A stretch of 64,000 nucleotides of DNA, taken from assembly GCA_030248295.1 (NCBI GenBank), contig JASANH010000647.1, positions 62,001-126,000 of the forward strand, written 5' to 3'. The notes under the pieces are model-generated. The model did no database searches and was not told the origin of the DNA. It was given only the letters and a program-made list of their open reading frames with translations. Positions 35,301-47,035 of this stretch are shown here, piece by piece; positions within the stretch are counted from its first letter, which is position 1; each line of letters begins with the position of its first letter. The DNA comes from Mesodorylaimus sp. YZB2_4. Its lineage: Eukaryota; Nematoda; Enoplea; Dorylaimida; Dorylaimidae. The translations under genes and the position numbers were made by a program.

Positions 35301-37480
35301 AATCCTTCACGAATGTTGCTCGATTTATTGTCGATGCCTCCCCAAAAGGCAAATATCTGCTTCGACGTAAAAGTTGGATTCCGTAGGCCATACCCGATCA
35401 CTCCCACCAGTTCATAGACGCCGGGTGACTGTAGGAGCAGATCTCGATTTGCCTCACCAACTACAGTCAGATCATGCATGGGATTGCACGACTTGTCTTG
35501 GAAGCGATAGATTGGTACAGTCACATTCGGCACAGGTACACCATACGCATATACGCCCAGATTGTCCCAGATTATTGGGTAAGTCTGATTATCTTGAACG
35601 TTTCTGGTAGAAAATCGCTGGTCACAAAGCACCTTGCGGCGATTACATGAGTACTAAAGAGAGATTACTTATTGATTGTTCATGGCATTTCAGCCTACTG
35701 ATTGTCGCGACTCTCACGATAGTGACCTTCAATTCTTCTCATCGAATCATCATATCGCATCATATCATCACCTTTCAGCTCATTACCCTTTCTCACGGTT
35801 CTTCCTGAGCCTATCCAGTTTCCTGAGTAGCGCACTCTCCGCTTCTAACCCAAACAGATTTCTTTTGCCATCCACATTCCACTCCTCAGCTATTCTGCGC
35901 CTATTAACTGCAGGGATATATTTTAGTGTGTCATTAAATGACTGGCAGAAATCAGGTGTGCTCTCTTCCGAAGGGAACATCGCTTCGCTGCTTGTGTAAC
36001 CAGCGCACCCAGGCGGCGGGAGATAGTCGAGACCGAAGTCTCTTAGCAAAAAACTCCAAGTCTCGCACGTTTCGCAAGGCAAGCTCCAAACCAAAAAACA
36101 ACCCGATTACTCCCACCGCAGCGCTGGTCACACTTGTGAGCTGCCCCGCTACCAACGCTAACTAACAGACTGGTGATTTTGGGGCCCTTTACAGAATAAC
36201 CAAGCAGCGACTTACCTCTCTGTTAGATACCTGTCGGGTCCATATTTTGCTGCAAGGTAGCTTCGGGGCTAAAACCAGAAAGAATTTGATCGTGTGAGCT
36301 GCACCTAGACGCGCTGATACAATGCTAGACAGGTTTTACCTGTTAAAGCTCCCTGTTCACAAACGGCATGTTTCTTGTTTCCGATCGGCTCATGGTCGCA
36401 GCCCTTGGGCAAGTCCAGCTTGTCTTTCTTGAACTTGCAGCTAACTAGATCTTTGACTGATGATCCAAGGTCACTACATTTTCCACCAATAACGGTACAG
36501 TCAACCTCCTCGCCAGTGTCAATGTAGTACCAAAGTCCTCTGGCGTTGGGCATGTTTGTGATACCAGCCCATATATCATTGTTAATTGTCGTATTTTTGA
36601 AAATTCTGAAATACAGTAAACGTCGATGATTCTTCTATTTACCAGGCATGTGTTTTGGGAAGGGTATAAATAGGAGCGTCTAGTCATGCATCAGTCAGAG
36701 CGTATTTTCGTGCTAGTCAGCGAACGTCGTCTTTCGATCGCTCGTCTTGGTTTTCGTTGTCGTTATTCCCCACGAATTGGATTCGGCAAGTCGATGGCAC
36801 GCTTGGTCGGCGCCTGTGGCAGCAAACGATATGATTCGCACCGCCAGCGTGCGTAAGCCATAATCGAGTGTGGTCGAGTGCAGTTGAGTCGCTAGGGTCA
36901 GCTAGGTCAAAGTCCCTCTCCCTCGCCCAACTTCATCACAATATCATGATTGCTGGCCAGTTTTTGGCAATGGGTTCGAAAGTCCCATAGGTACATTGAG
37001 ACAACATGAGGCCACCCTATAAAACGTTTTAAAAAAGAAGAAAAACCTGCACTCAAGCACTACTTGTATCGGGTTGTTACTTCTATGTTCTTCCCAAAAA
37101 CCCAGAAAGATCACTGAGAACCTTGACCCTAAAGTGATATTATGGTCTATACCCCTTCAAATTCTTAGTTCATGCCTTCGAGTGCAAGGGGAAAAATTTT
37201 TTTCTGGAAGTACTTACGCGTAATTGTTCAAGGCGATCATCTCTTCTCGGTCATGTAGCATGGGCATGGTGGCATTTATATCCTCGCAAGCTTTTTGAAC
37301 GGTTAACCAGGCCTGATCTGAAATTCGTGTAAAACAAAAATTGTTGACTTGGTCGTAGCCCGGCGAGCAGTACTGGGCATGTGACCACTGAAATAATACA
37401 CAGAGAGCTGAAAAGAAATAGCATACAATATACTGAACGATATTAAGTAGTAGCAGAGATTGAACATTTTCTTACTAAAG
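32374..37480 (-). CDS. Copy 5: complete lectin / mucin / DEG-ENaC chimera
   Basis: Lectin exon 1 lies at about 37220-37400 (CSPGYDQVNNFCF), lectin exon 2 at about 36330-36610 (DIWAGITN, WYYIDTGE), and the DUF5648-like exon at about 35180-35650. The stalk exon spans about 34222-35113 (about 295 residues). The next exon, about 34026-34100, starts Ser/Thr-rich and ends KTIFERMGAQ, so stalk and linker are again physically joined. Channel exons run from about 33980 (LGTDHTSNMA, IxxMQWNATFLRCYYD) down to the pre-M2 exon near 32580-32670 (NIYYNELVEF) and the M2 exon, which ends with TGA at 32374-32376. The first exon is not fully resolved: an ATG near 37461 opens a hydrophobic leader, but it needs a small splice or frame change to reach the lectin exon. 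Junction phases otherwise match copies 1-3. A decayed LINE abuts the 3' end. Confidence 0.75.
36640..36960 (+). promoter_or_regulatory. Possible Pol II promoter or solo LTR inside a copy 5 intron
   Basis: GGGTATAAATAGGAG at about 36662 is followed about 30 bp later by a TCAGTC initiator-like word, in an otherwise unexplained intron and on the strand opposite to the host gene. It could be a solo LTR or a cryptic promoter; no flanking duplication was found. Confidence 0.25.
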
Positions 37481-38469
37481 GCTTGATAAAACTGATGCTG
37501 AAAATTTTGAACCATTTTACACTTAACTCTGACTTCGTAGTCGCAACCGGTCTCAGGTCAACCAACCGATCGTGTCTGCCCCCCAAGTCCAACTCAAAGG
37601 TAATCTACTGTACCTGGCATTTGCTGCTAGGTGCTACCACGCTACGACAAATTTTAATTGCTGCTTTGCTTTGCACTGGAGGCCTTGTCATTCCAGAGAC
37701 CTATTCTTCTGTAATCATCTGGCGCATAAAAGTGCCACACTAGGCGCCTGGACACTTTGGTTCCTAAGCCACCCGGACCCTTCGGTTCCTAAACTGATGC
37801 AGCTTGCGCGTGAATCTCATTGTGTCGCATCCATGCTGCTTTCGATTTGTATTGTATGACGCAGAAAACCTACCCAACCCTAACGAAACTCCTTTGAATA
37901 ACTTTCCCTATCACGACAGTCACTCGAAATCCTCTCCTTTTCCCTTGCTTTATTTGAAACATAATGTCAGTGGACATCTGCGGCATCCGTACAGTGTCCG
38001 ACTGCGGTACGCTGCTGTATGGAGTAGGTAGTGCTACGAGTATATTGGATGACTTATACCGGCAGCTGTATGGAACATTCTGCACGGCACGCTCGGTACA
38101 GCGCGCCCATGCCGAGTATATTGACATTTTGACGAAATGTTGGTTGCATAGTGAGCTGTACAAACAGTAGGTAAGTGAGTGTGAATATCTCAGGGTAGAT
38201 TGGGCAAAACTGGGCTGTCAGTTTCAAAAGAAGAAGCTGAACCGAGCGCATGTGTCGGAACTTGTACGCACTCGAGCCAAAGACATTTGTACGAACTGTC
38301 CAAATTTCTGTCACTTGAGGACAGCTGTGCAGTGTCTAATTGACAAGGCATTGCAGTTCAAAAAACTCACATACTGAAACCCTTACTACGAAACATACAC
38401 ATAAAATTACTGTACTGTGCCCATTTCTGAATTTCATATTTGGATTACACTGAAGAATTCTCATTCTGA

Positions 38470-41400
38470 TCAGGCTAAAAGTACTTGGCATGGCGGAATT
38501 AACATGACCACCATAAAGACTAGTTCAATTATCGAAATAACGCTAATGTTGAGAATGACGTTCATCAGATTCATTGATTGTGACGCGAAATTTAACAACT
38601 GAAAAGGCAACATATTTATTTATCTGCATATTGCTCACGATTGCCTGCCGCAATTTAGCGACTCCAGTAGGAGTGCTTTGTGTAGGTGCAGTGTATTCTC
38701 TCACAAGCAGTGCATGTGGAGATGGGAAGAATCTTTCAGTCGTAAAACGACTGGGTCTGTATTACTGGAGGGAGTGACGCACCACACCAAAAACCGCAGG
38801 CAGCCAAGTCTTCCGGCCTAGTACATGGCTGAAACGTCACCCTGACGGGTGACGCTCACAGCTGCAGGCTCCGTGTAGAGTATCGACTGCCAGTCGAGCC
38901 TCTACACAATCACATCTTGACTTACTGAAAATTCTTCACCCTCACAGAATTGAAACTCAACCAGCTGGTTATAAAAGATGTCAAATATGGCGATATTCTT
39001 CCTAAAACACACGCTATGAAATATATATTTTTCTGCTCTGTCTTGCAAGTGACCATACTTGACATAATCTCGACAGGCCTGATCATGCGTGTCATTAATA
39101 TTTCGTTGGCACGCGTCTTTCTAAAACAAAATGGTGGCATGTAAAGTGGTAACTATACCATCCATTAGGCTTAAGCGATTTTTAAAAGCCTGCCAGCGAA
39201 CTTAAATAGCTCGAAAGGCACGGACGTCACAGAAGAACGCACGAACAATCATTAACAACGGGCACTCTGATTTCCATAGGCGCCTCAGTGACACTGATCG
39301 ATTATCCCAGCCCCAATGGCGCCAAGCTGTTATCGCTTTAATTATAGCTACTACATTGCGCAAGACTCCAACCCAGTTTCAAGTGCAAATTATTATTCCA
39401 GATTAAATCCAGCGTAGTAAGAAAACCCAGATCCCCTGAAGGAAGAAAACAGGATTATGCAGCACCCTAATTTCAGGAAACACTGGATAGGTATCAATTA
39501 CTAGCTTTATTATTTCATCACATAAGTAAATGTCCAGTGAAGGAATGTGTGTCGGAATAAGGCTTCACTTTTGGTGCCAGACAGTCAAGAAATGTAAACG
39601 TCGCTAGACCAACTGAGCGCAGTAGGCGGGCTAACCATGTGAGCTAACTGTGCGCACGAAGTGTAAAGTGCTCATTAAGTGCTATAAACTACTGGCTCAA
39701 ATTTCGTTGCATTCACATCACAAGCACTGTAAAAGTACCACATATTTATTGGCCATATTGAATTCGGATACTGTTATTACGGTGTAGTAAATGACTTCGC
39801 TAGAAATAAGTCACAAAATACACCAAGATAATCGAAACTGCCAGATAAAGCTTACAAGCATCCTTGCACGCAATGGCAATCCTGCGAAATCTGCAGTTCA
39901 GCTTCTCCGCAAACTAGTAGGGATTCCAAACAGGAAGCTGCAAGGAACAGGTATGAGTCGGACAGGAAAGTCAATCTTCAAACTGCATACCGTCGTCGAG
40001 AGTGCAGTATGTGCTGTTGCCAGGTTTTGCAAATCTGGGGTCCGCGCAGCCGCAGTTCTTCAAAGCAGTTGTCTGGTAACAGCACTTCATGCAACCCTAA
40101 AGCACAAACTGCCCTGAGTGACCCTTTATGCATAGCATAGCGCTTGAGACTCGATTCGTCAGAGGGATCACCGATTCAGTGGAGCACTTGCCTCGTATCT
40201 GTATGTGCCAGGATAATAGTGCTTCTTTCGAAGGTTCCTTGACAAATTTACCGAGTCTCGAAAATACTTTCTACAAAAGGTCATCCTGCCCACTGAGATA
40301 CTATAGGGATAAAGATACTACTACCGTGGACACCAGGCATGACGTAGAAACCATAGGTTGCTGGAAAAGGATCATCAGATTGCCGCTGAAGACTGAATCG
40401 GAAACCGACTGAGGCTGATGTGCACAGATAATCCTCCTGCCTTGTCTCTAGGATCAGTTTGAGGCTAGTGAAAGATGGTATATTAGACAGTGGGTTATGA
40501 TTGGGCCTCCGATACCATGTTTGATCCAACGCCATAGGCCGTATGTGGGTTTTCAGTTTCAAAATTGAAAGTGAAGCAGTTCCCATAAAAGGCTGTAAAG
40601 TCAGTCCGGAAATTCCTGAAACATTTATTTTCTTCTAATCGATCCTTTCAGCACAAGTGTTCGCTCCCCAGTCACCTTTTGTCGAGTCAAGAGACCTCGT
40701 CGTAGTAGCATCTGATAAATATATTCTCCCAGGTCATTCCTATTTCGGCCATCATGTCAGGCTTCAGGCTTGAGAGTAAGTAAGGTAGGGCGGCATTGAT
40801 CAATGCCATATTCGAAATATGGTCGGTGCTGCCTTGAATCTGCATCCAGTAACACCTGCGTAAATATAAGCGCTACAATGCCTAACACCTGGCATATTGC
40901 CGCAAGGAAATTTAAGGGTAGAACAGTTAGGCTGCTCTCCAGTGTCGAAATAATACCAGGGAGAATTGGCATTACGGCTGTTCGTGATGCTTGCCCGAAT
41001 GTTGTCTTTAGCAGTCGTCTTTGCCACATACCTGAAGAACAAGGATTCTTGAATAAGGAACCCAAATAGAGTCACTGATCACTGTATATGCTCTTGCCAC
41101 CCCAAGGGTTATGGGATTTCAAAAAGATCCGATCCCGGGGATACAAGTGAGCATATTTTGTTATTTTCAATTATGACTTTTGTACGTATTATGGCTCCAA
41201 AGGCCATGGCGTCCAAAGTCAGATGGCAGATACTGTAAAGTTCAAAGACCATGCCTAGCCTGCACCTTATTCTAAAAAAATACAGATTGAGCTTACGCAA
41301 AATGATTCAGAGCCATCACTTCCTCTTGACCATGAAGCAAAGGCATTGTAGCGCTTATATTTACGCAGGCTCTTCGAGCTGTGTCCCAATTCGCTTTGTC

Positions 41401-41508
41401 CGGTGGCACTTGAAGATAGCAGTAATCATTGATTTGAGTGTAACCTGGCGAACAATACTGACCGCAAGAAACCGTCATAACCCAAAGAAACCCTAAAAAT
41501 AACAGCAT
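38470..41508 (-). CDS. Copy 6: internally deleted lectin / DEG-ENaC member
   Basis: It starts at 41508 with a clear signal peptide (MLLFLGFLWVMTVSCGQ) running straight into the first lectin exon. The second lectin exon (about 40885-41040) keeps WYYFDTGE but has lost the conserved Trp of the WxGIT motif, and it breaks off after about 50 residues. The rest of the lectin, the DUF5648-like domain, the mucin stalk and the FER linker are missing. The channel part follows at once: exon 40693-40850 (IGMTW), then about 40540-40610 (YGNCFTFNFE), 40320-40470 (YGFYVMPG), and on to 38936-39010 (FYNQLVEFQF). The M2 exon has its stop at 38470-38472. Channel exons look open and conserved. Whether the lectin fragment is still spliced to the channel is unclear, so this may be a pseudogene or a shortened receptor. 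Confidence 0.55.
38735..38925. repeat. Interspersed repeat (family 6), copy a
   Basis: The shared blocks are ACGACTGGGTC, ATTACTGGAGGGAGTGA, CCAAGTCTTCCG, CTAGTACATGGCTGAAA and a CACCCTGACGGGTG hairpin. They recur at 59340-59525 together with the adjoining channel exon. Confidence 0.6.
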
Positions 41509-41511
41509 GCA

Positions 41512-42187
41512 TGCATTTTTTGCGTAGTATCACTTTACAATTACCAAATAGTCGGAATTTTAGGCGAAAAATGCTGATTTCCATTGATCCAAGCAGATTT
41601 TATCATCCAGCTTCGGAGTGAGCTTGAACTCGTCCACACCAAAGAATCAAGCGCGAATCCATCCGTTCCCTGCGAAAATTGGCTTTTAGCTAGCTAGTTA
41701 CAAATGAGGTAATGAGAACTCGAAGGTGACATTTGCTGCCCCGAGTTGTCTGTCCGATAATACGCCAGCGTGTAGGGTGAACTGTACCGTGTACTGTAGT
41801 ACCGTGCTTTTGATATTCTGTAGTATCTTACACGATCCTAAATTCTTCCTTATGTATGTTTGCAACTTTTCTTTATCAAGCTTGGTGCGAAGGACAGGGG
41901 AGCCCGCTCTTGCGTCTGCCTTTCGCAATGGCTTGGAATTTTTGCGACCAAGAACAGGAGAATAAACATTTTATTGCCAACAATAAGGATAAGGCCAGCA
42001 AGACAGAACACAGTGCAAGGAAAACTACTGCGTCATTCTCAATTTGCACACTGGTGACTCAGACACTGGTCAGACAAAGAAACATAGCAAGCCCGCGGTC
42101 CTTGCCTATACTCGTATATACAGTATATTAGACAGTGCGAGTACATACTGCCAAATCGATTATATCACTGTCAGGATCATATTTCCC
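41512..42187. other. Intergenic stretch between copies 6 and 7
   Basis: No gene seen. It contains several TACTGTA words but no assignable feature. Confidence 0.3.
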
Positions 42188-42713
42188 TCAGCGACTGCAT
42201 GGAAGTGAGGAGCAGCTGGTTATCATCATAATCACTTCGACGAAGGTTACAACGCTAAAGTTAAAGCCAACATTCAGCAGGCTCATTGTTTGCGACACGA
42301 ACTCCAGCAATTGAAAACAAAATAGGGTTACAATGCACAGTAAATAGCGAGTTTTCTTCCGCAGGGGTGACTATCGATGCCTAACCAGCATCAAGCAGTC
42401 GCTCGTCGCATATGCGCTAGCAGAGGCGCTCATATCACTAAAATGGGCGCACTAATCATCTAAGCTTATGGCACTTGTAAGCTTCTTCAAACTTATTCGC
42501 AATTGTTTGTAGGCTACATTGTATGCTATCACAGCTGTGATCAAGGCCTTTCTACACCAGGCAGAGAGCATTCGCGAGCAGCAGAAGAATAGAGCTGCTT
42601 ACTGGAACGCTTGCAGTCTCGAAATAATGAAATTCGACCAGCTGGCTGTTAAAAATGTCAACCATTGCAATATTTTTCCTAAAATATTATAAATTGCATA
42701 GAAACACAACAAC

Positions 42714-42862
42714 TCGTGGCCTGGTGGGTTAGGCGTCTGCCTCTCACGCCAGGTGCGCAGTTACGGGAGAGTGTTCGACTCGCGGTCCGGTAAATCATTT
42801 CGTGTAAAATGTGTCCCTTCACCCTCGAGTGCGCATAAGCGTTTGGTGATGTGTTAAAACAT
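42714..42862 (+). repeat. tRNA-derived SINE (family 1), copy c
   Basis: Almost identical in its first 90 bp to the 13262 copy (CTCGTGGCCTGGTGGGTTAG, then the CTCTCAC loop and GTTCGACTCG). It lies in an intron of copy 7. Confidence 0.7.
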
Positions 42863-43867
42863 GATCATGAACAGCTTTGCTTTTCCAAAAGCAAAACCAG
42901 AAGTTTTCGCGTTTTTCTTACGATACATATTGCCGCATAAGAAAATTAAAAGCGTTGTTACACGCTTATTTCAGCAACGTTTTTCATGCCTGCTAGCAGC
43001 CACGTCGTATGGGTTAAAACCCCAGCTATAAGTGCAGCTAAATCAGCTGAAGCTCAAATAACGAGGCTCTCATAACCATAGTCGAGGAAGTTTTAGAGCC
43101 ACTATATACATATATGTGCACGCAGTTTCAGTCGTAAACTCTTGTGCGAACTTACTTCACGTAGTCCTCAGACGATTCTCTATCCGCCACATCGGCACGA
43201 TCAGCGCAAGTGTCGACCTACAGTAAACAGTACGAACGTGTATTACCACTCCATAAGAAACATCAGCAAAGAGAGGACTTACTATGTACGTATTGGCCAT
43301 ATTTATATCGTAAACAGTAATCCCTGCGAAATATACGACTTCACTAAAAATTAGAGCATCTAAGCGGAAAAAAAGCAAAAATTGGAAAACAATTTACAAG
43401 CATCCTTTCTCGCAGTGGCAGTCGAGGTCCTTCAGAAGGTCTTTGCAAAACAGTATGGTTTCCAGACAAGAAGCTATACGAAAATTTATAAACATGATGA
43501 CGTATAACCATTAATAGCATACCGTCATCGATCTTGCAGTATCTGCTGCTGTTGGTCTTTGCAAATCTGGGGTCCGCGCATCAGCAGTATTTCATGGCCG
43601 TGGTTTGATGGCGCGATCGCGTGCACCACTGAAAAGTTCCTCGGCACCGTAAGTAGCCGATGGGTGGGGCCCCTAAGTTTTAGGTTCAGATTTTCCTGTG
43701 GTCGTGCTTGCACATTGACACCGCTTCTTTCTCTGGACGAAGCTAAGCAGCAACAACTGCCCAGTTCTTCATATCATGTTATATCCACGCGAAGTACCTT
43801 TTGACAGGCATCGATTGAATTTTTATGAAAAAATCAGATTAGGTATATTTGACTGTCCCGCGACGTT

Positions 43868-45436
43868 TCCCCCACTTGGTCGATTCCCCCACTTGGTCGA
43901 TTCCCCACTTGGTCGATTCCCCCACTTGGTCGATTCCCCCACTTGGTCGATTCCCCCACTTGGTCGATTCCCCCACTTGGTCGATTCCCCCACTTGGTCG
44001 ATTCCCGGACTTGGTCGATTCCCCCACTTGGTCTATTCCCCCACTTGGTCGATTCCCCCACTTGTTCGATTCCCCCACTTGGTCGATTCCCCACTTGGTC
44101 GATTCCCCCACTTGGTCGATTCCCCCACTTGGTCGATTCCCCCACTTGGTCGATTCCCCCACTTGGTCGATTCCCCCACTTGGTCGATTCCCCCACTTGG
44201 TCGATTCCCCCACTTTCCCCCACTTGGTCGATTCCCCACTTGGTCACCCCCACTTGGTCGATTCCCCCACTTGGTCGATTCCCCCACTTGGTCGATTCCC
44301 CACCGATTCCCCCACTTGGTCGATTCCCCCACTTCGATTCCCCCTCTTGGTCGAGTCCCCCACTTGGTCGATTCCCCCACTTGGTCGATTCCCCCACTTG
44401 GTCGATTCCCCCACTTGGTCGATTCCCCCACTTGGTCGATTCCCCCACTTGGTCGATTCCCCCACTTGGTCGATTCCCCCACTTGGTCGATTCCCCACTT
44501 GGTCGATTCCCCCACTTGGTCGATTCCCCCACTTGGTCGATTCCCCCACTTGGTCGATTCCCCCACTTGGTCGATTCCCCCACTTGGTCCCCCCACTTGG
44601 TCGATTCCCCCACTTGGTCGATTCCCCCACTTGGTCGATTCCCCCACTTGGTCGATTCCCCCACTTGGTCGTTTCCCCACTTGGTCGATTCCCCACTTGG
44701 TCGATTCCCCCACTTTGGTCGATTCCCCACTTGGTCACCCCACTTGGTCGATTCCCCCACTTGGTCGATTCCCCCACTTGGTCGATTCCCCCCCCACTTG
44801 GTCGATTCCCCCACTGTGTCGTTTCCCCCACTTGGTCGTTTCCCCCACTTGGTCGTTTCCCCCACTTGGTCGTTTCCCCCACTTGGTCGTTTCCCCCACT
44901 GTGTCGTTTCCCCCACTTGGTCGATTCCCCCACTTGGTCGATTCCCCCACTTGGTCGATTCCCCCACTTGGTCGATTCCCCCACTTGGTCGATTTTCCCA
45001 CTTGGTCGATTCCCCACTTGGTCGATTCCCCACTTGGTCGATTCCCCCACTTGGTCGATTCCCCCACTTGGTCGATTTTCCCACTTGGTCGATTCCCCAC
45101 TTGGTCGATTCCCCCACTTGGTCGATTCCCCCACTTGGTCGATTCCCCCACTTGGTCGATTCCCCCACTTGGTCGATTTTCCCACTTGGTCGATTCCCCA
45201 CTTGGTCGATTCCCCCACTTGGTCGATTCCCCACTTGGTCGATTCCCCCACTTGGTCGATTCCCCCACTTGGTCGATTCCCCCACTTGGTCGATTCCCCC
45301 ACTTGGTCGATTCCCCCACTTGGTCGATTCCCCCACTTGGTCGATTCCCCCACTTGGTCGATTCCCCCACTTGGTCGATTCCCCCACTTGGTCGATTCCC
45401 CACTTGGTCGATTCCCCCACTTGGTCGATTCCCCCA
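43868..45436. repeat. Minisatellite, 17-bp unit, about 90 copies
   Basis: The unit is CCCCCACTTGGTCGATT, tandemly repeated for about 1.57 kb. Units of 16 bp (one C fewer) are scattered through it. A block with GTTT in place of GATT lies at about 44815-44920. A higher-order pattern containing GATTTTCCCACTT recurs near 44990, 45070 and 45170. Because 17 is not a multiple of 3 and the unit has no stop in most frames, both strands show open frames of about 600 codons; these are not evidence of genes. The array lies in an intron of copy 7. Confidence 0.95.
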
Positions 45437-45879
45437 CCTGTGTCGTTTCGCCATCGTGCCTGGTGGGGTAATCGACTCACTGGGACATGTGACGTTTCCC
45501 CCACTGCGCTGGTTGCACGACACGACTTGGGTTGCAACAGGCAATACAAGTGTGAAAGGCTTGTAGAATGTGGGCAGTGTAAAGTAAAATTTCGGTGGTG
45601 CAGCTCATGTGCAAAGTACTCAGGCAACGAACTTTTTGAACTCCTTCGATTATTTCTGGAAGAATGTTTGACACGCTGCCAAGGCGAGTGAATGTAAGAC
45701 CAGGCCAGTTTTCTCTGCTAATCAAGACAGGGTTCAAATTGAGAATGTAAAACTGCCTAGCACCGAAAATCAATAAAAAAGAAGATGCAGGCAGGGGAAC
45801 TTTAGTGAATTCACCAGCAAGGCAGCTGCAGATTTTGCCAAAGCAGTTTTCTCACTAACGAAGCATTGGGCTCATCTTC

Positions 45880-46110
45880 TTTGTCATCGGACTAGTACTA
45901 GCTTGGATCTAGCACCGGCCGATCTACAAATCCGGCCGAATCGATCCGAGGGGTGATCAGTTCCCGATCCGATCTGACTGCTGGATCGGCAGGAATGGTA
46001 ACTGAAATTTTTCGCGCCGTATCTGCTGAAGAATGATAGGGTGTTGCATACTATGCTGAGAAAATCTCGTTTTTTCTCTCAAATCAGCATTCAATCCCAC
46101 TTTAGGCCCT
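45880..46110 (+). repeat. GATCGG-rich interspersed repeat (family 4), copy a
   Basis: It contains CCGATCCGATC-type words, then a block around 46040-46105 that matches the reverse complement of 54670-54735 (tail words TCAAATCAGCATTCAATCCC against GGGATTAAATGTTGATTTGA). Confidence 0.55.
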
Positions 46111-46137
46111 GCTTCACTCTCCTGTGTCCTTTGGACC

Positions 46138-46206
46138 AGACAAGGTGGGGGGAAACGACACAGCGGGGGGGGGGGGGGGGGGGGAATCGACCAAGCGGGG
46201 CAAACG
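46138..46206 (-). repeat. Short inverted remnant of the minisatellite with a G run
   Basis: GGTGGGGGGAAACGACACAG and GGAATCGACCAAGCGGGG are reverse-complement versions of minisatellite units, joined through a run of about 19 G. Confidence 0.7.
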
Positions 46207-46857
46207 TCTCACAATCATATGCGACACATGGCTGGGAACTGGAAAACATAAACCTGATCAAAATGATTTGCTGTTACACTGATACGATGCTTCAGCGAAT
46301 GTCTATATGCATAGAATAAAATGTTGTCGACAGGAACTTGCCTCGTATCTGTAGGTGCCTGTGTAATAATACTGCTCTCGATCAGGCTCTTTGACGCAAT
46401 CGCCCAGTCTCGAAAATACTTTCTGCAACCAAAACTCGCATAAGCACCTTCTGCTTACCACACGTCAAACTGCAACCTACCCTGGATACCATGATGGATG
46501 TTGCAACGCCTGGCATGACATAGAACCCGCAGGTGGATGGAAAAGGGTCATCAGACTGCTGCTGAAGGCTTAGTCGTAGATCCACAGTGGCCGACGTGCA
46601 CAGATATTCGTCCTGTGTAGCCTGTAGGATCAATTTGAGACCTGCGGGTGGGACAAGTACGCGGGTGGGACGCGGGTGGGACCTGCGGGTGTTTGTTCTG
46701 TATTTCCCATTTCGCCCCATGCTTGTCTGTAGAATGTATCTAGGATTATGAGAGTCAACATCAATCTACCATCAGACTACTCAGCGCTGAAGTAGCGCAG
46801 GTCGAAGCCAGTGTTACGTGATCACTAGCCGGCAGTATGTTTCACTGGTCCTTGACT

Positions 46858-47035
46858 ACTTCTACCAATGTAACCAAGCCTGGCAGGCGTAGGAGGGAGG
46901 TTGCGACCGAAGTCTCTGGGACAAAAACCGACTGGAGCAGCCAAGTCTTGCGACTGTACCTACGGCTGAAACGACGCCTCCTAGCCCTCGCCACGGCCTA
47001 CCGGGCGAGGGTTAAACCAGCGACAACTTCTAGCC
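46858..47035. repeat. Hairpin-ended interspersed repeat (family 3), copy b
   Basis: Starts TGTAACCAAGCCTGGCAGGC and ends GGCCTACCGGGCGAGG; co-linear with the 20170 copy. Confidence 0.55.

Noticed and set aside
43868-45436. CRISPR-like array
   Set aside because: There are no spacers; units are directly adjacent and the genome is animal.
43776-45691. Open frames of 540-600 codons on both strands encoding 17-residue Pro/Trp or Gly/Asp repeats
   Set aside because: They are a by-product of a 17-bp tandem repeat without stops; several frames on both strands are equally open, and units of 16 bp shift the frame at random.
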